This document shows, in pieces, positions 50,425-60,670 of a stretch of DNA of 64,000 bases. The notes beneath the pieces were generated by a model. The model had not been told where the DNA came from and did not search any database. It worked only from the letters and a program-made list of their open reading frames with translations. How positions within the stretch are numbered: position 1 is the first letter of the stretch; every line of letters starts with the position of its first letter. Both the position numbers and the translations under genes were made by a program. The DNA comes from Gimesia algae. GTDB lineage: Bacteria; Planctomycetota; Planctomycetia; Planctomycetales; Planctomycetaceae. The stretch lies in assembly GCF_007746795.1 (NCBI RefSeq), contig NZ_CP036343.1:4191357-4255356 (forward strand), given 5' to 3'.

Positions 50425-52812
50425 ATGCGTTTAACACTGCGAACCCTGATTGCCTATCTCGATGATGTCCTCGAACCTTCTCAAATCAAAGAGATCGGCC
50501 AGAAACTGGAAGAAAGCAGCTATGCTTCCTCGCTGGTCGAACGTATCAAGGACGTATTACGCAGGCGTCGTCTGACGGCTCCTGAAGTTGAAGGTCCCGG
50601 TTCAAATCCTGATCCGAATACCGTAGCAGAATATCTGGACAATACACTCACGCCGGAAAGCGTCGCCGACGTAGAAAAAATCTGTCTGAATTCGGATGTC
50701 AATCTTGTAGAAGTGGCTGCCTCACATCAGATTTTAACACTGGTTTTAGGCGAGCCCGCCACTATCAACCCGGACACCAGAGATCGTATTTACGCTTTGG
50801 GACCGGCTCCTGCAGGCGCTCAGATAGAGGCTGACACAGCTGGTGCAACACCCTTGCCTCACGCATCCGCTCCTACCTCAGAGACGACAGTACAGCATCC
50901 TTCTGCAGCCCCTTTGCGGAACCCGACACCTGTCAAACAACAGCCGATGCCGGCAGAAGAACCCGAACCCTTCTCTTCGCGCATACCAGATTATCTCAAA
51001 ACCAAACCGCTCTGGAAACGGGTGACACCCTACTTTCTGGTCCTACTGGCCGCCGTGGTTTGGGCAGGCCTGTTCTTCAGCGACAGTACCTACTTTCCGC
51101 CTATTTTTTCCGGCGGTGACAAATCAGACCAGATGGCCAACAATTCCGTAGAGAACCTGGAAGTAGATCTGGGACCGTCCCAAACAATCCATAAGCAGGA
51201 AATGACTCCCGAATCGAGTTCTCCCGCTGTTCCCACACCAAAAAAAGAGCCAGGTGAGAAGCCACCCGTTTCATCTCCGGAGAAAAATGAACCGGCAGGT
51301 GAAGCGGTAGCAATGAATACCAAACCTCCGGCATTTGATCCCCCACCACCGGCAGACGCTGCAACAGCAGCATCCACAACCGGGCCGGTTCCAGCAACGC
51401 CTCCGGTAACGGAACCTCTGCCGATTCCTGCCACTAACGAACCACAGCCACAATCGGCACAGGCAGAACCATCTGAACCCCTTACGACTGATGGTAAAAC
51501 CGTTGCCATGAAAGCCAGCAACAGTAAGGCACCAGCGCCCGCTCCACCGAAAATCGAAATGGCTGATGTCGCGGAACAGGCACCAGCAGCGCAGATTGAG
51601 TCGGAGGACGGCTACTTTCTGGAACAGGTTGATAAAAAACATGAGCTGGCTGATAAAAACGACTGGGTAATACTATCCAAGGTCAGCCCGATTCAGGTTG
51701 GGACAACCATTGCCTCGCCCGAACCGTTTACAGCTAGAATTAATATCCCCGAAGCACTTTGCAAAGTCGTACTTCTTCCTGGAACGGCAGTCACGTATAC
51801 TGGCAAAAATAAAGCCGCAGACATGGGTTTCCAGATCCAGGAAGGCCGCATCCGTATTGAAGCATCCCGTGGCTTGAATGATGCCAGAGACGCAGCCGGC
51901 CCGGTGCTGTCAATCAAAGTAAACAACGAACTCTGGCGCATCGACCTGGTCACCAGAGACAGTGTGTGTGGCATTGAAATTGTTCCAGTTCAACCCAATA
52001 CACCAGGACAGATTCCCGACGCTGATAATTATTCAGGGATCCTGTATGTCTACTCGGGCATGATTCGCTTTTCTGACGGGAAAGGAAAAGTCCAGACGAT
52101 CGACGCCGGACACTGGATGTCTCTGTCAGCCAGAGATCGAGCCAAGGGCCTGATCAATCCCTCTGGCTGGTCTAAACCACTGCGTGTGCCACACTGGGTA
52201 GAACCCGATTACAAAGACAACTCATATCTCTCACGCCGTCTAATCGCCGCTTTCGCCAAAGAACTGAAAGATGGCCAGCTCATTTCACTCACCATGCCGG
52301 CAATTTCCAAGGACCTGAAACCCAATGTGTCTGATCTGGCCACCAAATCACTGGCATTGACAAACCGTTATCAGGAACTGGTGAAAGTACTTAATGAAGT
52401 CGATCACCATGAATCACGTATTGCTGCCATCAATGGCATCCGCAACTGGCTGCTCCGTGACCCGGAAAATGGAAAACTGCTGACAGAATCCCTGCAAAGC
52501 CAGTTCTCCCCTCAGATGGCAGAAATAATTGAACGCCTGCTCTGGGGATTCCAGCAGGAAGATGCACAAGACCGGTTTATCTCAGGCCGACTAGTAGAAT
52601 GGCTTGAGAGTAATAATGTCGCAGTTCGCGAACTGGCTTTCAATCATATCAATCAGTTAACAGGACGCTCAGTCGATTACTCAGCAATCGCGACACCAAC
52701 TCAAAGACGGGCTACTGCACGGCGCTGGTCCACCCACATTGAAAAGCATGGCTCATTACTTGATCCTCAAGAAGTTTCCCCGGCTTCGCCAGATAAACCA
52801 GCCCTCCCGTAA
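50425..52812 (+). CDS. large FecR-like membrane protein
   Basis: 795 residues from ATG 50425. The N-terminal about 110 residues are helical and anti-sigma-like (LRTLIAYLDDVLEPSQIKEI; a second copy AEYLDNTLTPESVADVEKI). One membrane helix lies near residue 200 (YFLVLLAAVVWAGLFF). After it comes a long Pro/Ala/Glu-rich linker (about 225-400), then a beta-rich FecR-like domain (LCKVVLLPGTAVTYTGKNKA, GRIRIEASRG) and a helical C-terminus. It may sense an extracytoplasmic signal and act on a sigma factor, but no sigma gene is adjacent, so it could be purely structural. An in-frame start at 50383 is possible. Confidence 0.75.
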   Translation: MRLTLRTLIAYLDDVLEPSQIKEIGQKLEESSYASSLVERIKDVLRRRRLTAPEVEGPGSNPDPNTVAEYLDNTLTPESVADVEKICLNSDVNLVEVAASHQILTLVLGEPATINPDTRDRIYALGPAPAGAQIEADTAGATPLPHASAPTSETTVQHPSAAPLRNPTPVKQQPMPAEEPEPFSSRIPDYLKTKPLWKRVTPYFLVLLAAVVWAGLFFSDSTYFPPIFSGGDKSDQMANNSVENLEVDLGPSQTIHKQEMTPESSSPAVPTPKKEPGEKPPVSSPEKNEPAGEAVAMNTKPPAFDPPPPADAATAASTTGPVPATPPVTEPLPIPATNEPQPQSAQAEPSEPLTTDGKTVAMKASNSKAPAPAPPKIEMADVAEQAPAAQIESEDGYFLEQVDKKHELADKNDWVILSKVSPIQVGTTIASPEPFTARINIPEALCKVVLLPGTAVTYTGKNKAADMGFQIQEGRIRIEASRGLNDARDAAGPVLSIKVNNELWRIDLVTRDSVCGIEIVPVQPNTPGQIPDADNYSGILYVYSGMIRFSDGKGKVQTIDAGHWMSLSARDRAKGLINPSGWSKPLRVPHWVEPDYKDNSYLSRRLIAAFAKELKDGQLISLTMPAISKDLKPNVSDLATKSLALTNRYQELVKVLNEVDHHESRIAAINGIRNWLLRDPENGKLLTESLQSQFSPQMAEIIERLLWGFQQEDAQDRFISGRLVEWLESNNVAVRELAFNHINQLTGRSVDYSAIATPTQRRATARRWSTHIEKHGSLLDPQEVSPASPDKPALP

Positions 52813-53120
52813 TGGTAACGAGAGATCCAGTGGTTATACAGCAGATTTTCCCTGTTGGGGATGTTCTATCTTCATCTTCAACAGGGACTTGTGTCTTGAG
52901 ACATTTCTCAGTCTTCGCAGAATTTTTGAAGGGATATCGAAAAACTCCTCTTGCTGCAAATCTCACAGACTGCTATCTTCCTCGCACTTCTCTCCCAGTC
53001 ATTTCCTGATCGACTTTTCAATACCATAAATCTACTTCCCCTATCCAAACTATTTTTCCGACAGCATGAAATTCAGAATAGGACTCTGAACCATGCTTAC
53101 AAACGATGGAGCTGTGCACG
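52813..53120. other. 308-base spacer
   Basis: No gene with start and ribosome binding site is seen. The stretch presumably contains the promoter of the TPR lipoprotein gene. Confidence 0.45.
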
Positions 53121-54140
53121 ATGCACTTGACCCGGATCAAATATTCATTTATCGGCAATCTGACCATTCTACTTTCACTGGGAATTGTCACACTTTCCGG
53201 CTGTAATTCGATGCATGGCGTTGCCAGTAATGAAATGGGAAATGGATATTATCAACGCGGTGAATATGCCAAAGCCCGCGAGTCATTCACGCGTGCAGTC
53301 GCCGACAATCCCAGCAACCCGGATTATGTCCATAATCTGGCAGTAGCCATGGAGAAAGAAGGAAATCTGGCAGGGGCCGAACAGACATATCAGAACGCGC
53401 TGCGAATAGACCCGACCCATCAGCCCTCACACCATGGCCTGGCTGAGTTGATGATCAGCCAGGGACGCCAGCAGGATGCTGTTCAGCATATTACTGCCTG
53501 GCGAGATACCCAACCTTACATCGCCGAATCACACCTGGAAATGGCCTGGCTGCTAGAACAGTCGGGAGACATCAATGGTGCAGAACAGTCACTCAAAGCA
53601 GCAGCAAATGTAGACCCGAACCATCCCAAAGTTTTAGCTCACCTGGGACAGGTCTATCAGCAGACGGGTCGCTCGGAAGAAGCGATTGCCATGTATGAGA
53701 AATCACTCTACTCAGAATGGTATCAGCCTCAGGTACAATCCCGTATTGCTTCCATAAAAAAACCATATGACACTGGCAACTCTCAGGATCGCATCGTAGC
53801 AAAAGGCTGGGAACACGGCCCGATGGGGAATGGAAGCCTGTTGCGATATCGAACTCGTACGGCACAGGCAAGTTATACACACCCGCTGCCGACATATACG
53901 ACAGGCGGAACAACAAGTACTGTCGCCATGATGAATGCGGGGCAGATCAGTCAGGCAGGTGGCTACAGTAACCAGGTTGTTACCTCTCAGCCAATGCTGG
54001 TAGCTCCGGGAATGACGGGACAACCAATTCAAATGGGAACTCCGTACATGACCGCTTCTCCAGAACCGATCAATGTCGATCCAGCCCACTTCCCGACCGA
54101 ACCAGCCACAGCAGGCACCCCGATCGTTCAACCATACTAG
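53121..54140 (+). CDS. TPR-repeat lipoprotein
   Basis: 339 residues from ATG 53121 (GGAG nine bases upstream). Lipoprotein signal peptide ending LGIVTLSGC. Four or five tetratricopeptide repeats follow ([80 protein letters not shown]). The last 120 residues are Gly/Ser/Thr/Pro-rich and disordered. A protein-interaction scaffold anchored to a membrane; the partner is unknown. Repeat copy E follows about 110 bases downstream. Confidence 0.88.
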   Translation: MHLTRIKYSFIGNLTILLSLGIVTLSGCNSMHGVASNEMGNGYYQRGEYAKARESFTRAVADNPSNPDYVHNLAVAMEKEGNLAGAEQTYQNALRIDPTHQPSHHGLAELMISQGRQQDAVQHITAWRDTQPYIAESHLEMAWLLEQSGDINGAEQSLKAAANVDPNHPKVLAHLGQVYQQTGRSEEAIAMYEKSLYSEWYQPQVQSRIASIKKPYDTGNSQDRIVAKGWEHGPMGNGSLLRYRTRTAQASYTHPLPTYTTGGTTSTVAMMNAGQISQAGGYSNQVVTSQPMLVAPGMTGQPIQMGTPYMTASPEPINVDPAHFPTEPATAGTPIVQPY

Positions 54141-54248
54141 TGGAGTGTCATTTTTAAAATTTGGGTTGATAGATATCACGAGAGTGCGACAACGGAGCAC
54201 GTAAACAATACCCCCAACCCTCAATTTGTAGCTTGACAAAGCACTAGA

Positions 54249-54338
54249 GCGATTCACATTTAACCATAGCGTCTCTCAATCGATTATGCTCGGTCTAAAT
54301 GGCTCTGGAGACGCTACAGTAAAACTGGACACAGTCTA
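54249..54338 (+). repeat. dispersed palindromic repeat, copy E
   Basis: Well-preserved copy: CACATTTAACCATAGCGTCT, central GATTATGCTCGGTCTAAATG, GGAGACGCTACAGTAAAACT, end GGACACAGTCTAA. Located between the TPR lipoprotein gene and tRNA-Pro. Confidence 0.85.
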
Positions 54339-54448
54339 ATGCACCATGGTTGAAAGACTGCGGGAATACTATGCTGTTCAAAATCTCTACTCACAGACAT
54401 CCCGGATGCGTTGACCCATCCTGGACTCATGATAGAATAAACGTCCCG

Positions 54449-54522
54449 CGGGATGTGGCTCAGCCTGGTAGAGCGCTGCGTTCGGGACGCAGAGGTCGCA
54501 AGTTCAAATCTTGTCATCCCGA
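54449..54522 (+). tRNA. tRNA-Pro(CGG)
   Basis: 74 bases: acceptor CGGGATG/CATCCCG, discriminator A, D-arm GGCTCAGCCTGGTAGAGC, anticodon stem CTGCG/CGCAG with loop TTCGGGA (anticodon CGG), T-loop GTTCAAATC. A complete cloverleaf. Confidence 0.96.
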
Positions 54523-54689
54523 CTTTTAAGTTTTTTTGTATTAACGACTTGCAAAAACGATTTTTGGTCCGTTATCCACCAGGTCACCCTGGTCCGTTAA
54601 GTGGTCCGTTATTCTGTAATTTTTCATGCAAAATTACAATGTGCTGAGCCGGCCAGAATGGCTGCTCCCGTGCCACTCCAACAAACGAG

Positions 54690-55470
54690 CAGAACAGCCA
54701 TGAAAACAACAGAACACTGAGTCGTGTGACTGGTGTCATTCGTGGGGACACGTCACTGGTAGTCGAGACTGATAACCATTCTGACGACGTTCCACTTCCA
54801 CCAACAGTCTTGAAGCTGGTTCCGGTTGACGGAAAATCCGCCCGACTCACTCTCCAGGCACCGCGGCTCGGCCTTGCTTATAAAGTTCTGGTGGATGAAT
54901 ACCAGCTGGGTCGTCACAACATCCCATGTTTCATCCCGGCAGAAGGCAATCAATTACTCTGCACGATCTTCCAGAGAGTCTTAAAAATTCGGGGCCTCAT
55001 ACAGTGGAAGTGATTAGCGTCAACCGCACGGGCCAGCAGTCGCAACCTGCCCAGGTAAAGGATGAACTCTTCAGAGTCGCACCAATCAGTATCTCGAAAT
55101 TGCGTCCGCTGCCCGCTGCCACGCTACCCATTTCTGGTGTGGAGCGATTCCCGTTACTGACAAGTATGACCGGGAGGGTCGCGCCGTGAGCAACTTGCCC
55201 CCCAGATTATCGGACACATAATTCCCTGTACGATGGACAGCGTATTCACTTGAAGGCCTCCGCTGGTGAAGTGATCTGCTTTCAGGTGCTTCTGCGTGGT
55301 GACAATGAAGTTTCAGTCAATTGCTACCTCAATTCTCTTGACTGGCGTGTGGACTTGATCCAGCCAATTACCGGGCAGACGGGGAGCGTAATTCCTTCTC
55401 AGCGGAGTCGCGGAAAGAATTGTGCGAAAAACTTAAGTGGTCTTTCATTGTGGACAAAAGGTCATTCTTG
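54690..55470 (+). pseudogene. decayed gene for a secreted beta-rich protein
   Basis: Three consecutive frames carry related protein-like sequence: VLKLVPVDGKSARLTLQAPR up to LGRHNIP (about 54815-54925), then ITLHDLPESLKNSGPHTVEV and SVNRTGQQSQPAQVK (about 54950-55060), then KASAGEVICFQVLLRGDNEV up to DWRVDLIQP (about 55250-55370). Each change of frame needs an indel, and stops separate them. The GEV-x-x-FQVLLRG phrase recalls planctomycete exported carbohydrate-active proteins. No intact start remains. It lies right after tRNA-Pro, a typical spot for insertions and decay. Confidence 0.65.
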
Positions 55471-55688
55471 AGGCAGCTGGCCTTGAAGCCTGAGCGATGC
55501 GCCATTGCGTCCCTCAGCATCTCATTTTTAGTATGTGTCCAGTGCTATAAAGACGTTTTACTGAATTATTCTCAATATTATTAAAGAATTTTCAAATTAC
55601 ACCGGGAAGACCAGCCGGGTTTATGCAGATAAGCTGGTAGGTTATTTATTAAATAAAATATGTTTATAAAAAACGTTAATCTTCGACC

Positions 55689-56288
55689 ATGAAACAGATA
55701 TTTACACATTTTTCAGCACCTGGTAACAGATTGGAAGACACACCGGAACAGCGGTCCGAGCGAGAACTCAATTATGAGTTCATTAAATATCTGACTCGAG
55801 ATTATCAAAGGCTGTTTTCCTACATCGTCACATTCAGTCCGAATCGTCAAGATGCGGAAGATTTGATGCAGGAGACGGTGATTCAGATGTGGGGAAAATT
55901 TAGCACCTTTGATCAGGACCAGGAATTCTGTCGATGGGGCATCGGGTTTGCGCGTAATGTGGTGCGGCAGTACCACCGAAACCGCAAGCCCACTCATCTT
56001 GCAATGGATGATGAGTTGCTTTCCAAACTTTCATTTGAACGGCTGGCTGCGGAGGATTTGCTGGAGCTGCGTCGCGAAGCAATGCAGGAATGCATTGCAG
56101 GGCTTCCTCAGTCTCAAAAACACCTACTCAATTCCTGTTACGTGGAACACTCCTCTGTTTCTGGAGCTGCAAAGTCGCTGGGGCGAACAGTCACGGCGCT
56201 TTATAAAGCGCTGCATCGCATCCGTGCCAAGCTGATCAGTTGCATTGACATGCGGTTGAAACGCAGGACTCAGGATGGGGGCTGCTGA
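55689..56288 (+). CDS. ECF RNA polymerase sigma factor
   Basis: 199 residues. Region 2 is clear (YEFIKYLTRDYQRLFSYIVT, then RQDAEDLMQETVIQMW, FCRWGIGFARNVVRQYHRN) and region 4 (LPQSQKHLLNSCYVEHSSVS, then GRTVTALYKALHRIRAKL) carries the promoter-binding helix-turn-helix. The sequence belongs to the ECF type common in planctomycetes and verrucomicrobia, usually paired with a FecR/LamG protein. That pairing is seen here, with the genes overlapping by about 14 bases. Confidence 0.93.
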   Translation: MKQIFTHFSAPGNRLEDTPEQRSERELNYEFIKYLTRDYQRLFSYIVTFSPNRQDAEDLMQETVIQMWGKFSTFDQDQEFCRWGIGFARNVVRQYHRNRKPTHLAMDDELLSKLSFERLAAEDLLELRREAMQECIAGLPQSQKHLLNSCYVEHSSVSGAAKSLGRTVTALYKALHRIRAKLISCIDMRLKRRTQDGGC

Positions 56289-57894
56289 TATGATTGCCGC
56301 TGATTTTGTTTCGCCGTCAGATTTTATACCGTTAATTGACAGGTTCATAGATGGAACCTCTACTCCGGAAGAGGCAGAGCAGCTTAAGGAACTGTTGCTA
56401 GCGCGGTCTGATGTGAGGGTTGAGTATTTCATTCGACTTGATCTGCATGCAACCATTCTTGCCAATCAGTCTCCCGTTTCAAGCGAGCATGATTTATTAG
56501 AATTCAGACAGTTTCCATCAGCGGTCCAGAGTGGATATTCCCATCGACGACCGGTCATGGCTGCTGCAGTGGTCGCAATGATACTTTTTTGCGGCATGCT
56601 CGTATATTGGTTTAATTTACCCCCCAAAGTGGCAGTGATCACTCAGATTGATGAGGATGTGCAATTTGTCGGTGAGTCGTTTGCCGTAAATCGTGAGCTG
56701 AAAGCAGGTCAGGAGGTAAAACTCGAGCGTGGGAATCTGGCTGTTCGATCCACTTCAGGGGCAGAAGTCATTATACAGGGACCCAGTGTTTTCAGATTGC
56801 TGACAGACAATTCTCTCTCTATCGATTACGGTCAATTGAATGCCTATGTCGGGACAGATAAAGCGTTCGGGTTTACAGTCGAAACGCCCGCAGCATTGCT
56901 CAAAGACTATGGAACGCGGTTTGTGCTTAACGTCAATCGAGATGGAAAAACACAGGCTGACATCAGCTCTGGCGAAGTCACACTGGCCTCCCGAGCAAAA
57001 AAAGGCTGGTTTGTCCCCCAGCGATTAGTCGCGAATCAGTCCATGATTGCGGAACGTGGTCAAGAGCTGCGTAAAATTCCCTACCAGATACCAAAGTCTC
57101 ACTTTCCCACACATTGGACTGCTCATCAGAAGCAGAGTGCCCTGGAAATGTTAGATCAAGCCATTGTGAGTGATCAGGCCTATGTTTACTGGCGCGCCAA
57201 TATGGATGATCAGAATAGTTTTTACAGTTTGACGGGTGACCAAATCAGATTACGGGTCAAAGAATTATCAGAACGTTACCCAAAGATCAATGATGCCCCT
57301 GGCTCACTGGATACTGATACCAGAAAAAAACTGCTCTCTTCCAGTTCACGAACCTATCTTCAATCGGGCCAGAAACTGGATTCACTACTGGAGGGTGATT
57401 TTACTATCGAACTGCTGGCATCGACCCCCACCACGAATCAGCAACAATCGATTATACATATGCATGCACTGAATGGAAATCTGAATACCAACATCGGTCT
57501 TGAATTCACGGATTGGGAATACAATCCTCCCAGACTAACCAGTAATTTTGCACTCAGGTGGTATTTGCGAATTCCCGCTGCAGACAATGGCGGGATTGAA
57601 CTTCGTCCAAATATTCCCATCAAAGCGAATCAGATTTATCCCATTACGATCGTACAGCGAAATGGATTCTCATACATCTACATCAACGGCAAGCTGGTTG
57701 ATCAAAGTGAAAACCGGGTATTACCAGATTCTGCCAATTCTAATTTTGTTCTGGGAATGCACGTACTTGGCGAACGTAACCCAGTGCGGGAGTTTATGGG
57801 TAATCTTTATTACCTGGCATTATATAAAAATGCACTAAGTGAAGAAGCTGTCCGCTCTCATGCTCAACTCGCGCTGTCGGCATTTCAAGAATAG
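56275..57894 (+). CDS. FecR/LamG-domain membrane protein, likely sigma-factor partner
   Basis: 539 residues. Residues 1-75 are an anti-sigma-like helical segment (FIDGTSTPEEAEQLKELLLA). A membrane helix lies at about 90-115 (AAVVAMILFCGMLVYWF). A FecR domain follows (about 120-260: VGESFAVNRELKAGQEVKLE, GAEVIIQGPSVFRL, AFGFTVETPAALLKDYGTRF), then a C-terminal LamG/concanavalin-like domain (about 360-535) ending NLYYLALYKNALSEEAVRSH. It probably holds the cognate ECF sigma factor and senses an extracytoplasmic ligand. The start may be ATG 56290 (MIAADF) instead, just after the sigma-gene stop. Confidence 0.85.
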   Translation: MGAADMIAADFVSPSDFIPLIDRFIDGTSTPEEAEQLKELLLARSDVRVEYFIRLDLHATILANQSPVSSEHDLLEFRQFPSAVQSGYSHRRPVMAAAVVAMILFCGMLVYWFNLPPKVAVITQIDEDVQFVGESFAVNRELKAGQEVKLERGNLAVRSTSGAEVIIQGPSVFRLLTDNSLSIDYGQLNAYVGTDKAFGFTVETPAALLKDYGTRFVLNVNRDGKTQADISSGEVTLASRAKKGWFVPQRLVANQSMIAERGQELRKIPYQIPKSHFPTHWTAHQKQSALEMLDQAIVSDQAYVYWRANMDDQNSFYSLTGDQIRLRVKELSERYPKINDAPGSLDTDTRKKLLSSSSRTYLQSGQKLDSLLEGDFTIELLASTPTTNQQQSIIHMHALNGNLNTNIGLEFTDWEYNPPRLTSNFALRWYLRIPAADNGGIELRPNIPIKANQIYPITIVQRNGFSYIYINGKLVDQSENRVLPDSANSNFVLGMHVLGERNPVREFMGNLYYLALYKNALSEEAVRSHAQLALSAFQE

Positions 57895-57935
57895 GCGCGG
57901 TCATTATTTTTTGTGATTTAATTTGGAGGTGACTT

Positions 57936-58910
57936 ATGAAAACAAAAGACATTCGACGACAAGGATTTACTCTGATTGAACTGCTGGTTGTAATTGCTAT
58001 CATTGCCATCCTCATTGCCTTGCTATTGCCAGCAGTACAGCAGGCGCGTGAAGCAGCACGACGAAGTTCGTGTAAAAACAATATGAAACAGATCGGCCTG
58101 GCGCTGCACAACTATCATGATGCCTTCAGTACGTTTCCCATTGGCGCACGGGGGTTGAATGGACCAAACTGGCGAGCCGCTTTACTGCCGTATATTGATC
58201 AGGCACCTGCTTACAATCTGATCGATTTTGAAACAGGCAATTTCAAAGGGAATGATTATTCGAATCTCGATGTTCTCAGAACACTCAGAGTTGCTAATTA
58301 TCGCTGTCCTTCAAGCACACACGAAATGGCGTCTTCGGGCACCGTCTCAGATGCTAATGACAACACGCTCCAGGGGATGAGAATCGATTACGCAGGTATT
58401 GCTGGTGCCCATCCGGCTCCCGGCGGCGCAACCGCCTGTGGCTCTTCCACCACCTATGGCTTGAATTATTATTGTGATAACGGATTGCTCGCACCACACA
58501 GTGTGTTTCGCATTCGAGATGTGACTGATGGATCGTCGAATACCATCATTACTGCCGAACAGTCAGGGCTGGTCAACAACACAGATATGCGAGCCAATTA
58601 TCATGGCGGCTGGTACGGAATGGCCAGTAACCACACCAAGCCTTCCAAGGTGACAGGTTCGGATGGAAAATTTTATGGGGCGGGTACAACTTCGGTTAGA
58701 TACCCTATTAACAGCAGCTGGAAATCGGGAGCTCCTTCAGGAGCGGACAACTCCTATGACGGTAATACGATTATCAATTCTTTTCACACCGGTGGTGTTC
58801 ACGTCGCTCTCGCCGATGGCGCTGTCCGATTTATATCAGAGAATATCGACTTTACAACACTGACACAATTATGTGCCCGCAATGATGGTGAAGTCATTGG
58901 TGAGTTCTAA
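57936..58910 (+). CDS. DUF1559 protein with type IV pilin-like N-terminus
   Basis: 324 residues. The prepilin peptidase and methylation motif [20 protein letters not shown] is followed by [20 protein letters not shown] and [19 protein letters not shown], the universal DUF1559 opening. The C-terminus has the H-X9-DG-like ending [20 protein letters not shown]. These proteins are enormously expanded in planctomycetes and are thought to be pseudopilin-like surface or secretion components. GGAGG lies eight bases upstream of the ATG. Confidence 0.95.
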   Translation: MKTKDIRRQGFTLIELLVVIAIIAILIALLLPAVQQAREAARRSSCKNNMKQIGLALHNYHDAFSTFPIGARGLNGPNWRAALLPYIDQAPAYNLIDFETGNFKGNDYSNLDVLRTLRVANYRCPSSTHEMASSGTVSDANDNTLQGMRIDYAGIAGAHPAPGGATACGSSTTYGLNYYCDNGLLAPHSVFRIRDVTDGSSNTIITAEQSGLVNNTDMRANYHGGWYGMASNHTKPSKVTGSDGKFYGAGTTSVRYPINSSWKSGAPSGADNSYDGNTIINSFHTGGVHVALADGAVRFISENIDFTTLTQLCARNDGEVIGEF

Positions 58911-58981
58911 GAAAGTCTCCATAAATCATAATTCCATTCAAATATCTCTAAACAGAAGAAAAAGCGGAAAGAAATATTCTC

Positions 58982-59386
58982 GTGAATAAATTGATTCCAG
59001 GCGCGTTGATGATGAGTCTGATACTTGTCGGCTGTGGTGGAAAAACACCCGGCACTGACAAAAAAATGGGCTCTGTTAAATTCAGCGTTACCTATAGCGG
59101 CGATCCGGTTACTCAAGGCACGATTCAAATTCTCGCAGACGGGGGAAAGGCGGCGGGAGGAGAGTTAAACGATGCGGGTGAAGTTTATCTCTCGGATGTT
59201 GAAACAGGCAATTATACGGTCTGTCTCGCGCCACCGACTGCCAGACCCAACCCCGAAGGCGGACCGCCAATCATGCCGAAAAAAGCTGAAAATGTTCCCG
59301 ATAAATATTATTCACCTGAAACCAGTCATCTGAAAGCGGAAGTGAAAGAAGGCGACAACGAATTTACCTTTGAATTGAAAGAGTAA
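58982..59386 (+). CDS. small lipoprotein with carboxypeptidase-regulatory-like domain
   Basis: 134 residues, GTG start. Lipoprotein signal LIPGALMMSLILVGC (Cys about 19), then a single beta-sandwich: VKFSVTYSGDPVTQGTIQIL, GGELNDAGEVYLSDVETGNY, TVCLAPP, KYYSPETSHLKAEVKEGDNE. This pattern is common in planctomycete proteins encoded right after DUF1559 genes and was probably inherited as a pair. Function unknown, likely cell-surface. Confidence 0.85.
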   Translation: MNKLIPGALMMSLILVGCGGKTPGTDKKMGSVKFSVTYSGDPVTQGTIQILADGGKAAGGELNDAGEVYLSDVETGNYTVCLAPPTARPNPEGGPPIMPKKAENVPDKYYSPETSHLKAEVKEGDNEFTFELKE

Positions 59387-59452
59387 ATTCAGGTAGCGTC
59401 GCTGGAGTAATCTGCAATGCGAACCAACATGAGCCACAACAAGGGAGAAACT

Positions 59453-60466
59453 TTGAAAAACAACATTTATTTTTTGATCATAATCTCATTTTCACTGACA
59501 CCATTAATGGCACTGGCCGATGAGCCTGTTTACAACTGGAAAAAAGTCACTTCCGATGCCGGCTGGCGACCACGAGATTCACAAGGCGAAGTTGTCTTCG
59601 ATGACAAACTCTGGATCTTTGGTGGGTGGTTCAACTCGTTGTCTGCGCCTCCCCGTGATGTGTGGAACTCGGCAGACGGTAAGACTTGGACGCTGGTTGA
59701 GAAAAGTGCTCCCTGGATTCATAGCGATTTGCCCATGTCAATCACATTTAAGAACAAAATGTGGATGATGGGGGGCTGGTATAACGGTCGTCTGGACGGC
59801 CACTCTGCCAGCAATCAGGTCTGGAATTCGACCGATGGTGTCAAATGGGATCAAATCACCAAACAGGCGGGTTGGTCTCCTCGTGCCGCTGCAGCGATTG
59901 TCGAGTTCAAGGGCAAAATGTGGATTCTGGGGGGCACCGAAAACTATTACTTCGGTGATGATTCGAGCCTGAAAAATGACGTCTGGTACTCTGAAGATGG
60001 AAACACCTGGACTCAGGCAACAGCCGATGCGGGCTGGGCGCCGCGTGCCTATCATCAGGCAGCTGTACTGAATGGCAAAATGTATGTCTTTGGCGGCGGA
60101 AATTATGTGCCCCAATACAAAGATTTCAACGATGTCTGGAGTTCGGAAGATGGCGTCCACTGGAAACAGGAGACCGCTAACGCGCCCTGGCATGCGCGAC
60201 TCTGGTTCTCATCGGTCGTTTATCGTGATCGGATGTGGGTCATCGGCGGCTGGTCGAACAATCCCTGGACTAACTGGAATGATGTGTGGTATTCGAAAGA
60301 TGGAAAAGACTGGAAACAGCTGAAATCCGATATCGTCTGGAAAGAGCGCCATGAACACTCTGTGTTTCTCTTTAAAGACAAACTCTGGCTAACCGCAGGG
60401 CACGCCGCACCTTTAAGTAACGAAGTTTGGACTTTGGAACTCCCGAAAGACTGGCCTGGCGAATAA
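59453..60466 (+). CDS. secreted Kelch-like beta-propeller protein
   Basis: 337 residues from TTG 59453, chosen because AGGGAG lies six bases upstream and a clean signal peptide follows (KNNIYFLIIISFSLTPLMALA); an upstream ATG at 59417 is the alternative. The mature part consists of six Kelch-like repeats of about 50 residues, each with a GG-x-W motif (WIFGGWFNS, MMGGWYNGR, WILGGTENY, YVFGGGNYV, WVIGGWSNN) and a D-W-x-S-x-D-G-x-x-W unit. It probably binds carbohydrates or partner proteins at the cell surface. Confidence 0.88.
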   Translation: MKNNIYFLIIISFSLTPLMALADEPVYNWKKVTSDAGWRPRDSQGEVVFDDKLWIFGGWFNSLSAPPRDVWNSADGKTWTLVEKSAPWIHSDLPMSITFKNKMWMMGGWYNGRLDGHSASNQVWNSTDGVKWDQITKQAGWSPRAAAAIVEFKGKMWILGGTENYYFGDDSSLKNDVWYSEDGNTWTQATADAGWAPRAYHQAAVLNGKMYVFGGGNYVPQYKDFNDVWSSEDGVHWKQETANAPWHARLWFSSVVYRDRMWVIGGWSNNPWTNWNDVWYSKDGKDWKQLKSDIVWKERHEHSVFLFKDKLWLTAGHAAPLSNEVWTLELPKDWPGE

Positions 60467-60670
60467 GTCATACATTCGCGGATCGTATCAAACTCCCTTA
60501 CCGGTGCTGAATGATTCCAGCTGCGTTATCATATCCGCCGGTGAGGTCTCCCATTGAAGCATGTTCAAAGGGAGAAGGTACGGAGTCTGCTTTACCTGAA
60601 ATTCCCGGGAAGCGAAATACTTACCCTGGATTGATATTACATTTATCGTACGTAGAGAAAGCCCACAATC

